A DNA stretch of 23,518 bases from UBA2428 sp002343545 (lineage in GTDB: Bacteria; Bdellovibrionota; UBA2428), in assembly GCA_937952285.1 (NCBI GenBank), contig CALFZE010000027.1, forward strand, positions 1 to 23,518, given 5' to 3'. Shown here piece after piece: positions 8,472 to 15,630 of the stretch; the first letter of the stretch is position 1, and every line of letters starts with the position of its first letter. A model generated the notes under the pieces. It had not been told where the DNA came from. It was given only the letters and a program-made list of their open reading frames with translations, and did not search any database. The translations under genes were made by a program, and so were the position numbers.

Positions 8472-10156
8472 GTCGTGCGATCGGAGTAGATCTTGGCACT
8501 TCGACCGTGAAGGTCGCGGAAATCGAGTTTGGCGGGCGGGCGCCCAAGATCGTCGGGCTCTACGAGATGCCGAGACCGGCCGACGCCGAGCTCGGCCCGG
8601 CCCTGCAGGCCTTCTTCGCCGCCCAAGGGCTCAAGGGCGAGCGCGTCGCGCTCGGACTGGGCGACGGCGCCATCTTCCTGAAGAAGTTTCGCTTCCCGTT
8701 CGGCGACGACAAGAAGGTGCGCCCCGCGATCCAGGGCGAGTTCGAGGACGAGCTCCCCATGGAGCTCGACAACTGCCTCGTCGAGTTCAAACCCCTCGGC
8801 AAGATCGGCCGCCAGCACAACTTCATTGCGGGCCTCGTGCCGCTCGCGAAAGTCCAGGCGCGCCAGAGCCTCTTCGAGGCGTCGGGCGTCCTGGCGACCG
8901 CGATTTTCTCGGACGTCGAGGCCCTCGGCCAACTCGCCCTGCACCAGGGGCTGCCGGCTGCCTACGCCGGCACGCCCTACGCGGTCTGCGACATCGGGCA
9001 CAGCACGACGAAGCTGGCCGTGCTCGTGGGGGGCGACACCCAAGCGCTCAACAAGAAGTCCCCGCCTTGCGGCGTCGCCCCGGATATCCTCAGCCTGCGC
9101 CAATTCGCGCGCGGCACCCGCGACGTCATCGGCTGGATCCAAAGCCGCCAGAAGATCTCCGAGCAGGAAGCCCTCAACTGGCTCGCCCACCGCGCCGAAA
9201 TCAAGCCCCCGCTCGAGGCGGGCCAGGCCGCCGAACTGAGCGACGAAGTCAGCGACGAGGTCAAGCTCGCGCTCCGTCCGATCGTGCTCGAGATCTACCA
9301 GACCCTGCAAGCCCTCCACGGCCAGCAGAGCGTCGACGTCACGACCCTCTACGTGACGGGCGGCATCGCCAAGCTGCGCGGCCTCACCGAGTTTCTCGCC
9401 CGCGAGCTGCGCCTGCAGGTCTTCGAATGGCCGGCGATGTCGGGTTTCCAGACGGACCTCCTCGTCGCTTCGGACGACGGCGCGCGCCGCTTCGCCCTCG
9501 CCGTCGCGCTCGCGCACCGCTTCGCCCTGCGCAAGCCGGTCGGCTGGCTGAACTTCCGCCGCTCGCCCCAGGGCCAGCGGCAGATCCTGACGCATTTCTT
9601 CGACACGCTGACGGGCCCGCAGGTCAAGCCCGTCGTCCAGGGCTTCGCGGTCGCGCTCATGCTCATGGTCTCCTACCTGCTGCTGAGCTCGGTCCTCGAG
9701 ACCGAACGGCAGTCGCAGCTGGCGACCGAGCTCTCGGGCGAGTTCCGGCGGATCAACGCCGATCTCGCCAAGCGCTCCAGCCGCTTCGCGAACGATCCCG
9801 CCCGGGCCCGCGAGATCTACGACCAGGAACGCAAGAAGCTCCTGGCCGCGCAGCCCGAGGAAGAGAACATCGAGCGCCTCCGCTCGCGCAGCGACATCCT
9901 GCTCGAAGTCAGCGACTCCGTCCCGGCGAACGCGGTCCTCAAGCAGGTCTCCATGCGGACGAGCGGCGAGGACCTCGAGCTCAACTACACGATCGAGCTC
10001 AGCGTCGGGGGCAGCGACACGCTCAAGCGCCTCAAGGCTTCGGTCGAGCAGACGCTGAATTCCCGTTCGTACAAAGACGTCCGCGTGACCGAGCTCGGCT
10101 CGCAGCGCGTCCAAGTCGTCGCCAAGCTCTCCCCCGAAGAGGTTCCCTATGAGTAA
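8468..10156 (+). CDS. gspL: T2SS platform protein GspL, PilM-like with intact nucleotide motifs
   Basis: This 562-residue protein couples the GspE ATPase to the inner-membrane platform. The cytoplasmic part (about 1-370) is an actin-like/PilM-type domain with phosphate-1 motif 'GVDLGTSTVK' (D8), phosphate-2 motif 'DIGHSTTK' (D175) and adenosine motif 'VTGGIAKLRG' (from 296). One membrane helix lies at about 390-411 ('FAVALMLMVSYLLLSSVL'), followed by a periplasmic coiled-coil and ferredoxin-like region. Classical GspL proteins are about 400 residues, and in the well-studied Vibrio protein the nucleotide site is not retained, so this is a longer PilM-like form. A strong GAGGAGG precedes the ATG. 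The identity is clear from the operon position and domain order. Confidence 0.92.
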   Translation: MSRAIGVDLGTSTVKVAEIEFGGRAPKIVGLYEMPRPADAELGPALQAFFAAQGLKGERVALGLGDGAIFLKKFRFPFGDDKKVRPAIQGEFEDELPMELDNCLVEFKPLGKIGRQHNFIAGLVPLAKVQARQSLFEASGVLATAIFSDVEALGQLALHQGLPAAYAGTPYAVCDIGHSTTKLAVLVGGDTQALNKKSPPCGVAPDILSLRQFARGTRDVIGWIQSRQKISEQEALNWLAHRAEIKPPLEAGQAAELSDEVSDEVKLALRPIVLEIYQTLQALHGQQSVDVTTLYVTGGIAKLRGLTEFLARELRLQVFEWPAMSGFQTDLLVASDDGARRFALAVALAHRFALRKPVGWLNFRRSPQGQRQILTHFFDTLTGPQVKPVVQGFAVALMLMVSYLLLSSVLETERQSQLATELSGEFRRINADLAKRSSRFANDPARAREIYDQERKKLLAAQPEEENIERLRSRSDILLEVSDSVPANAVLKQVSMRTSGEDLELNYTIELSVGGSDTLKRLKASVEQTLNSRSYKDVRVTELGSQRVQVVAKLSPEEVPYE

Positions 10157-11030
10157 CGCCACGAGCCAGTTGCAGGTTTACCTCGAGCAGGCGCGGAACT
10201 TCGCGAAGGGGCTCGTCCAGCGCATCGAGGAGTCCTCGGCGTGGGAACACCTCATGAACCGCTTCGAGGCCCTCGACCCCACGCAGAAGCGGCAACTCCG
10301 CGGCGTGGGACTCGCGCTCGGGCTCGCCCTGCCGACGCTCGCGCTTGTTTACCCGCTCACGGTCGTCTTCGGCGAGAAGTCCCGGCAGGCCGCCATGCGC
10401 GACCTCATCGAGGACATGCGCGAGTTCAACCTCGAGCGCGCGGTCGAGCGCCGCGCGGCCCCCGCGCCGAGCGGCTTCCAGAACCTTCCCATCGGCTCGG
10501 CCTCGGAGGCCGAGGAGTCGATCTCGCAGTATTTCTCGCAGATCGGCATCACGCCCGAAATCGCGGAAGTGAAGAGTACGGGCGGCGGCTTTTCGGTCGA
10601 CATCAAGGAGCTCACCGTGCGTCAGCTCGTCGCCCTCACCTACCAGATGGACGGCTGGTATCCGGCCCTCATCGCGGACTCCGTGAAGATCGCCGTGCAC
10701 GAGAGCGATAAGACGCTCCTCACCCTGCAGGCGACCTACCGTTACCTGCCCGAGAACGCCGGCAAGATCGGCCAGGGGTTGCCCCGCATGTCGGGCGCGG
10801 CGCCGTCCTACGACGACGACGAGTCCCCGGTGGATCAACCCGTCTCGCGACCGCCCCCGAGCGCGTCGAGCGGCGGCTTCGAGAGCGGATCGAGCGGCAG
10901 CGGCAGCAGCACCTACGGCGGCGACGGCGGCTTCGACAGCGGCTACGACGACTACTCCGGCGGCTCCGACGTGCCGGCCGACGACTTTGGCGACCTTCCG
11001 CCGCCGCCTAGCTTCGACGAGGATCTATGA
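10149..11030 (+). CDS. gspM: T2SS platform protein GspM-like, with disordered acidic tail
   Basis: This 293-residue bitopic inner-membrane protein has a short cytoplasmic N-terminus, one membrane helix at about residues 55-75 ('ALGLALPTLALVYPL'), a coiled stretch ('MRDLIEDMREFNLERAVE'), and a small ferredoxin-like periplasmic domain ('IGITPEIAEVKS', 'LTVRQLVALTYQMDGWYPAL'). The layout and position between gspL and gspN fit GspM, the GspL partner. The last roughly 75 residues are a Ser/Gly/Tyr/Asp-rich low-complexity tail ending 'DLPPPPSFDEDL', not usual for GspM. It overlaps gspL by 8 bases and gspN by ATGA. Sequence conservation in this family is weak, so the call leans on context. Confidence 0.85.
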   Translation: MSNATSQLQVYLEQARNFAKGLVQRIEESSAWEHLMNRFEALDPTQKRQLRGVGLALGLALPTLALVYPLTVVFGEKSRQAAMRDLIEDMREFNLERAVERRAAPAPSGFQNLPIGSASEAEESISQYFSQIGITPEIAEVKSTGGGFSVDIKELTVRQLVALTYQMDGWYPALIADSVKIAVHESDKTLLTLQATYRYLPENAGKIGQGLPRMSGAAPSYDDDESPVDQPVSRPPPSASSGGFESGSSGSGSSTYGGDGGFDSGYDDYSGGSDVPADDFGDLPPPPSFDEDL

Positions 11031-11902
11031 ACAAGTTCCGCAAGTGGCTCATCCCCGCGCTCCTGATCGGCGCCGGCTTCGCGGCCGGCCTCGTGTTCTT
11101 CTTCCCGCTGAGCGAGATCGTGACGGCGCTCGTCGCGCGCAACGCCGGGAGTTCGGGACTCGCCGTGGACTTGGGACCGGTGCGCGTGACGACGGGCTAC
11201 GCCCTCGGCTTCTCGAAAGGCAGTCTCTTCGGGCTGCGCGTGCGTAACCTGCGCTTCACCCTGCCGAACGGATCCCAGATCCGCTGCGAGGAATCCGTCC
11301 TCGCGCCGCGGATCTGGCCCCTGCTCATCGGCCAGCTGCAGACCGGCGTCAGTTGCCAGAGCAAGGCGCTCGGCGACGTGAAGGCCCTCGTCAAGGCCTC
11401 GCCGGCCTGGGGGCCCAAGACGATCAACGCCTCGGTCTCGCTCGCGAAGGTCGACGTCAAAGCCTTCGAGAGCTTTCTCAAGGGCGGCTACGCCGGCCGC
11501 ATTTCGGGCGAGCTCGACGTGGTGGACTTCAAGTTGGGCGGCCGCGGGCTGCCGCCGCTCGAGTGGGAACTCAGCGGGCAGAACGTCCAGATCCCCGCCG
11601 TGACGACCCAGATGTTCGTCATGCCGGCCGTGCGCGTCGGGCCGCTCAAGACGACCGGTCGCCTGCGCGACGGCAAGCTGAACGTTCCCAAGCTCGAGTT
11701 CGGCGCCGAGGACACGACGGTCGAAGGCAACCTCAAGCTCGATCTCACGTTGAACGCGACGGGCTTTCCGAGCGCCGGCCAGTGGTCGGGCCGTCTGCGC
11801 ACGAGCAGCGACTTCGAGTCGGCCTTCACCGACATCGACCTGACCAAGGCGCTCGGCCCGACGGGCTCGGACGGCTTCCGCCAGTTCTCCAAGAACCTCT
11901 AG
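11027..11902 (+). CDS. gspN: T2SS-associated GspN, AsmA-like
   Basis: This 291-residue protein has an N-terminal membrane anchor (about residues 6-32, 'WLIPALLIGAGFAAGLVFFF') and a beta-rich periplasmic body with AsmA/GspN-like strand repeats, for example 'LRVRNLRFTLPNGSQIRCEE' and 'SGELDVVDFKLGGRGLPPLE'. Genes of this type close T2SS operons in Deltaproteobacteria and Leptospira; the exact role of GspN is unsettled and it is missing from many T2SS. It is the last gene of the operon. Its TAG stop overlaps the stop of the convergent HAD gene, leaving no room for a terminator between them. Confidence 0.82.
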   Translation: MNKFRKWLIPALLIGAGFAAGLVFFFPLSEIVTALVARNAGSSGLAVDLGPVRVTTGYALGFSKGSLFGLRVRNLRFTLPNGSQIRCEESVLAPRIWPLLIGQLQTGVSCQSKALGDVKALVKASPAWGPKTINASVSLAKVDVKAFESFLKGGYAGRISGELDVVDFKLGGRGLPPLEWELSGQNVQIPAVTTQMFVMPAVRVGPLKTTGRLRDGKLNVPKLEFGAEDTTVEGNLKLDLTLNATGFPSAGQWSGRLRTSSDFESAFTDIDLTKALGPTGSDGFRQFSKNL

Positions 11903-12657
11903 GGAAGCCGACCGTCGCGAAGGAAGGCGGCCCACTCGCGCTTGGCCTTGAGGGGGTCGAAGCCCTTCACCTTCGCGTCCGCGCCGCCGTAGCGCAGGCC
12001 CAGGATCTCGATGGGGCCACCCGCGAAGGACTTCTCGATGCTATCCAGGTTGTATTGGCGATCGTCGACGAAGACGATGCGCTTGGGCCGATGGCCGTGT
12101 CCTTCCACGACGCGTTTCAGGAGCTCTCCCTTGGGCACGTCGCCCGAGAAGAGAATACCCCGAAAGAGATGGGGACGCAGCGAGGCCTCGGCGCCCGGAC
12201 GCAAGCGCGGGAAGCTCCACTCGAAATCCATGCCGTTCTTGGCGAGCTGCTGCTGCGTGATTCCCGCCATTCCGAGCGAACGCGCCGTCAACGCGAAGAG
12301 CGGCACGCGCGCCTGGCGGATCGAGTACAAGACCCGATGGATGTCGCTTTCGACCGGGACGACCTTCACGAAGGGCTGCAAGATCTGGAAGTAGGCGTGC
12401 TGCAACTGCGTGGCCTGCTCGACGGGCACCCCGCGGCGAACTTCTTCTTCGCGGATGTAGTCGCCCCATTGGTGGGTGCCGACCTCGTGGTCCTGGCGGA
12501 GCAAGGTGTTGTCGACGTCGAAGACCACCCAGGTGTCTTTCAGGGATCCCACGTCGAAATCGCGGTAACTCGCGAGTTCCTTGGTTTCGGCGAGGGCGGA
12601 CGAGGCGAAAAGCGCGAGGGCGGCAAAGAGGGGGCGCGCGCGGACGGCGAACGACAT
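11899..12657 (-). CDS. Exported HAD-family phosphatase (DUF2608-like)
   Basis: This 252-residue protein has a clear signal peptide: the n-region MSFAVRARP, a hydrophobic core, and a likely cleavage at ALA|ETK after residue 23. It should therefore be periplasmic or secreted. HAD motifs are complete: motif I 'VVFDVDNTLL' (nucleophile D47, acid D49), motif II Thr in 'ALTAR', motif III Lys in 'PKGELL' and motif IV 'IVFVDDR'. The cap insert after motif I ('VGTHQWGDYIREEEV') resembles DUF2608 proteins known from Legionella and Bdellovibrio-type bacteria; the substrate is unknown. An AAAGGAG site (12665-12671, reverse strand) precedes the ATG. It is divergent from the LysR gene, which may control it. 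Secretion through the adjacent T2SS is conceivable but not shown. Confidence 0.85.
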   Translation of the reverse strand: MSFAVRARPLFAALALFASSALAETKELASYRDFDVGSLKDTWVVFDVDNTLLRQDHEVGTHQWGDYIREEEVRRGVPVEQATQLQHAYFQILQPFVKVVPVESDIHRVLYSIRQARVPLFALTARSLGMAGITQQQLAKNGMDFEWSFPRLRPGAEASLRPHLFRGILFSGDVPKGELLKRVVEGHGHRPKRIVFVDDRQYNLDSIEKSFAGGPIEILGLRYGGADAKVKGFDPLKAKREWAAFLRDGRLP

Positions 12658-12761
12658 GGGAGGACTCCTTTCGTGAGGGGGTGGGGAACCGTATGACGAA
12701 GGATTTGCCCGTCGCGTATCTGTTAGTAAATTTCTTAATTCTTAAGTAAATTGTAAGTTAG
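12658..12761. promoter_or_regulatory. Divergent promoter region with candidate LysR box
   Basis: This 104-bp spacer lies between the divergent HAD and LysR genes. About 12711-12761 is strongly AT-rich in an otherwise GC-rich window. At 12741-12757 is CTTAAGTAAATTGTAAG, an interrupted dyad (CTTA...TAAG) containing a T-N11-A core, the general form of a LysR-family site. It ends only 4 bases before the LysR ATG, so binding there could block LysR translation initiation or transcription. No convincing -35/-10 pair can be assigned in either direction, and LysR has no clear Shine-Dalgarno. Confidence 0.45.
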
Positions 12762-13610
12762 ATGAACATATACCATGCTCGCTATTTCGTGGACGCCGCC
12801 CGCGAGGGATCCGTCAGCCGGGCCGCCGAGCGCAACGGCGTCACCCACTCCGCCGTCAGCCAGGCCATCCGCTCGCTCGAGTCTCACTTCGGCGTCGGAT
12901 TGCTCGATCACGCCAAGCGCCGCTTCGAGCTGACCGACGCGGGACGCACCTGCTTCGAGGAACTCGGCGCCCTGCTCGCCGCGCACGAATCGGCACGCCA
13001 ACGCATCGCCGAAAGCGACGGCGTCGTGCGCGGCGAGCTCTCGCTCATGGCCCCGCAGAGTCTCTACATCCGCGCCCTCTACGGGGCGCTCGGCGCCTTC
13101 CGCGAAAAGTACCCGCGGGTGCGCCTCGAGCTTCAGACGGGCGCGGCCGCGCTCGTGCGGAGCGGCGTCGCGGAAGGGCGCGCGCAGATCGGCATCCTCG
13201 TCGACGACGGATTCACGGACCGCTTCTCGTCGAAGGTCCTGCGCGCGGGCGAGTTCCGCCTCGTCGGTCCCCGTCCGCGCGAGAAAGTCGGCGCGCGCGA
13301 TCTCATCGTCACGTCCAAGGAGAAAGTCGAAACCTTGCACCTCCGCAAGCGATTGCCGGCCCCGCTTCGTGCGAAGTGGGCCGACGCGCTCGAGGTCGTC
13401 AGCTGGACGGTCATCCGGCGTCTCGCCGAACACGGCCTCGGCCACGGCTACGTGCCCGACTACGTCGTCGAGGACGATCTGCGCGCCAAACGCCTCTACG
13501 CCGTCGAAGCGCCCGGGCGCCCCTTCCGCTACGAGATCCGGGCGATCTGGGCGGCGGGACGCGAGCCGCACGCGAACGCGCGGCGTTTTCTTGATCTGCT
13601 GAAACTTTGA
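12762..13610 (+). CDS. LysR-family transcriptional regulator
   Basis: This 282-residue LysR-type regulator has an N-terminal winged HTH (about 1-60) with the family signature 'YFVDAAREGSVSRAAERNGV', then 'THSAVSQAIRSLESHFGVGL' and 'LTDAGRTCFEELGALL'. The linker helix is followed by a periplasmic-binding-fold effector domain (about 90-282; 'GELSLMAPQSLYIRAL', 'QIGILVDDGF', 'GLGHGYVPDYVVEDDL'). The effector is not predictable. Such regulators commonly control a divergent neighbour and themselves; the neighbour here is the exported HAD phosphatase. The gene converges with the phosphatase gene downstream across 13 bases. It is slightly shorter than the usual 290-310 residues but has no sign of truncation. 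Confidence 0.93.
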   Translation: MNIYHARYFVDAAREGSVSRAAERNGVTHSAVSQAIRSLESHFGVGLLDHAKRRFELTDAGRTCFEELGALLAAHESARQRIAESDGVVRGELSLMAPQSLYIRALYGALGAFREKYPRVRLELQTGAAALVRSGVAEGRAQIGILVDDGFTDRFSSKVLRAGEFRLVGPRPREKVGARDLIVTSKEKVETLHLRKRLPAPLRAKWADALEVVSWTVIRRLAEHGLGHGYVPDYVVEDDLRAKRLYAVEAPGRPFRYEIRAIWAAGREPHANARRFLDLLKL

Positions 13611-13623
13611 TCCGCGGGAATCC

Positions 13624-14358
13624 TCAGACGGGGACACGGTCGTCGAAGACGGCTTCGACCGCGCGGCGTTGCGCGCGGGAAAGGTGGCAACGCGGACGCA
13701 CGGACTTCACGCGGGGCTCCAGCTCGGCCAACGTGGCCGCGGGGTCGAGCGCCTTGAGCACGAGGAGCGCGACGGCGTAGCTGCGGCCGTGGCCGTAGGC
13801 GCAATGCACGAGCACCTTGTCTCCGCGCGCGATCCGATCGAGCATCCAACGCCGCACCGAGCGGAGTTCCTCGGCGTGCGGGGGCGTGAGGTCGAGGTTC
13901 GGGCAGGCCAGCTCCTCGACCTTCGCGTTGCGGCGGATGAAGCCCACTTCCTCGAATTCCGAGCAAAGGTCCACGACGGCGCGGATACCCTTCGCTTCGA
14001 AAAGGCGGCGGTGCTTGGGCAAGAGGCGGCCGCTCAGATAAAGGCCGTGGCCGACATCGGTGATGGCGTCTTCCCCGAGCGTCGCCCAAAAGACGTTGAG
14101 CGCGAGACGATTGAAAACGGTCATGGGCAGGGTCACGAGCCAGCCCCAGCCTTGGCCCGGCTTCAAAACCCGCGCGGGATCTCCGTAGCCGGCGGCCTTC
14201 CAAGCGTAGAAACCCACGAGCGTGACGTAACAGGCGAAGGACCAGGTGAAGTAGGCTCCCCAAGCGCCCGGCAGCCGCCACGCGATCGCCGCCGAGAGCG
14301 TCGCGAAGGCGGCGTTCTGGTAAAAAGGTCGGTTTCCGACGAGCCGCTGCGACGCCAT
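13624..14358 (-). CDS. Membrane-anchored dual-specificity protein phosphatase
   Basis: This 244-residue protein has a C-terminal dual-specificity/tyrosine phosphatase domain. The catalytic P-loop is 'HCAYGHGRS', a CX5R motif with nucleophile Cys186 and Arg192. D156 in 'PNLDLTPP' is the likely general acid, and 'LYLSGRLLPKHRRLFEAKGI' with 'AVVDLCSEF' is the usual fold entry. The N-terminal 55 residues contain two hydrophobic segments ('FATLSAAIAWRLPGAWGAYF' and 'FACYVTLVGFYAWKA'), so the enzyme is probably tethered to the inner membrane with the catalytic domain in the cytoplasm; a third partly hydrophobic stretch lies at about 72-92. Substrates could be phosphotyrosine, phosphoinositides or phospholipid phosphates; PGP phosphatases of the PTPMT1 type share this architecture. 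Confidence 0.88.
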   Translation of the reverse strand: MASQRLVGNRPFYQNAAFATLSAAIAWRLPGAWGAYFTWSFACYVTLVGFYAWKAAGYGDPARVLKPGQGWGWLVTLPMTVFNRLALNVFWATLGEDAITDVGHGLYLSGRLLPKHRRLFEAKGIRAVVDLCSEFEEVGFIRRNAKVEELACPNLDLTPPHAEELRSVRRWMLDRIARGDKVLVHCAYGHGRSYAVALLVLKALDPAATLAELEPRVKSVRPRCHLSRAQRRAVEAVFDDRVPV

Positions 14359-14474
14359 CCCTAGGGTCCTAACCTAAGGAATCCAGGAAGCTCAAGCCCA
14401 CGTCCCCACGGACTTTCGCGCCAAACGCGAGCAGTTCCGGCGCTTCCGACAAGAGAAATCAGCCATTTACCCGC

Positions 14475-14530
14475 AAGGAGGACAGTTGCCCCACCCCGGG
14501 GAACAGGCTAACTCGGATCCACGTTGTTGA
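14475..14530 (+). promoter_or_regulatory. Candidate leader ORF with strong Shine-Dalgarno and hairpin
   Basis: AAGGAGGA at 14475-14482 is one of the strongest ribosome sites in the window, yet the transferase frame is closed here by a TAA at 14509. The site would instead serve a TTG at 14486 opening 14 codons (M-PHPGEQANSDPRC) that stop at 14530. The start lies in a possible hairpin at 14485-14504: GTT/AAC and CCCC/GGGG arms, one bulged G and a 5-base loop. This could be a coupling or attenuating leader for the sugar operon, or chance. Nothing else is evident in the rest of the 14359-14553 spacer. Confidence 0.35.
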
Positions 14531-14553
14531 AAGATATCGGAGGCTTGGGCTTC

Positions 14554-15630
14554 GTGAACGCTAGAACTTATCGCCACCCGCGCAAGCAAGTCTTGTTCGT
14601 GTGCGGATCGCTGAACCAAACGAAAATGATGCACGCCGTTGGGCGCGAACTCGAAGCGGACTACGATACCTTCTACGCGCCCTTCTATGCCGACGGTCTC
14701 GTCGGCGCGCTTCGCAGCACGGGCCTCTTCGATTTCATCCTCGAGAAGACCGTGATGGGCGGACGCTTCCGCCAGATGACGCTCGATTACCTTCGCGAGC
14801 ATCGTCTCGAAATTCGCGAACGCGGCGAACAAATCGATCCCGCCCTCGTCGTCACCTGCTCCGACGTCCTCGTCCAACGTAACATCCGTCCCTACCCGAT
14901 CGTGCTCGTGCAGGAGGGCGCGACGAACCTGGAGACGCCGCTCACGCGTTTCGCGCGCGCGACGGGCCTGCCGCCCTGGTGCGGCGGCGGCACGACGATG
15001 GCCGGCGAGTCCGGCCTCTTCGACGTTTTCTGCGTCGCTTCTGAGGGCTACCGCGATTTCTTCGAGAAGAAGGGGCGCGGCGTCCCCCGCGAAAAGATGG
15101 TCGTCACGGGCATTCCGAACTTCGACGACTGCGAAGGGTACAAACGCAACGACTTCCCGCACAAGAACTTCGTCCTCATCGCGACCTCGGACCTGCGCGA
15201 AACGCAGATGAGCGACGACCGCATCGGCTTCCTCAAGCGCTGCCGCGACCTCGCGGGCGGACGCCAAGTCATCGTCAAGTTGCACCCCAACGAAGAAGTC
15301 GATCGCGCGAAGCGCGAGATCGCCTCGGTCTTCCCCGAAGCCCTCGTCTACACGAGCGGCTGCGCCGAAGAGATGGTCGCCAACTGCGACATGCTCCTGA
15401 CCCAATACTCGACGCTCGCCTTCGTCGGCCTCGCGCTGGGCAAGCCCGTGCAGACCTACTACGACCTGGAAGAGCTCAAGCGCCTCGTCCCGTGGCAGAA
15501 CGGCGGACGCTCGGCCAAGCACATCGGCGCCGTCTGCCGGCGCGTGCTCGAGGCCGCCCCCGAAGCGCCGCTCCGCACGCCGGAGTTCGCGCGACCGCTC
15601 ACCTCGGACTGGAGCTTCGAAACCCGATGA
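14554..15630 (+). CDS. GT-B-like glycosyl/glycerophosphotransferase
   Basis: This 358-residue putative cytoplasmic transferase opens the sugar operon. The GTG at 14554 is preferred because GGAGG lies at 14539-14543, ten bases upstream; the open frame extends to a TTG at 14524 with no ribosome site suited to that frame. The protein has a two-domain GT-B look: N-terminal Rossmann strand 'KQVLFVCGSLNQTKMM', then 'VLVQEGATN', 'VVTGIPNFDD', 'VIVKLHPNEE' and 'CDMLLTQYSTLAFVGLALGK'. The order QEG (120-122), HP (244-245), S-T (286-287) recalls the D/E-D/E-G, HP and S/T motifs of bacterial sialyl- and polysialyltransferases, and also CDP-glycerol glycerophosphotransferases and UDP-GlcNAc 2-epimerases. 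Context suggests it transfers the CMP-activated product of the downstream genes. The fold call is good; the activity is uncertain. Confidence 0.6.
   Translation: MNARTYRHPRKQVLFVCGSLNQTKMMHAVGRELEADYDTFYAPFYADGLVGALRSTGLFDFILEKTVMGGRFRQMTLDYLREHRLEIRERGEQIDPALVVTCSDVLVQRNIRPYPIVLVQEGATNLETPLTRFARATGLPPWCGGGTTMAGESGLFDVFCVASEGYRDFFEKKGRGVPREKMVVTGIPNFDDCEGYKRNDFPHKNFVLIATSDLRETQMSDDRIGFLKRCRDLAGGRQVIVKLHPNEEVDRAKREIASVFPEALVYTSGCAEEMVANCDMLLTQYSTLAFVGLALGKPVQTYYDLEELKRLVPWQNGGRSAKHIGAVCRRVLEAAPEAPLRTPEFARPLTSDWSFETR

Noticed and set aside
8390..10162. A 590-codon minus-strand open frame opposite gspL
   Set aside because: It is a complementary shadow of gspL, without domain signatures or a plausible ribosome site.
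13607..13630. Possible terminator between the LysR gene and the convergent phosphatase gene
   Set aside because: The 13-bp gap holds only a 3-bp GC-rich dyad and no T-run.
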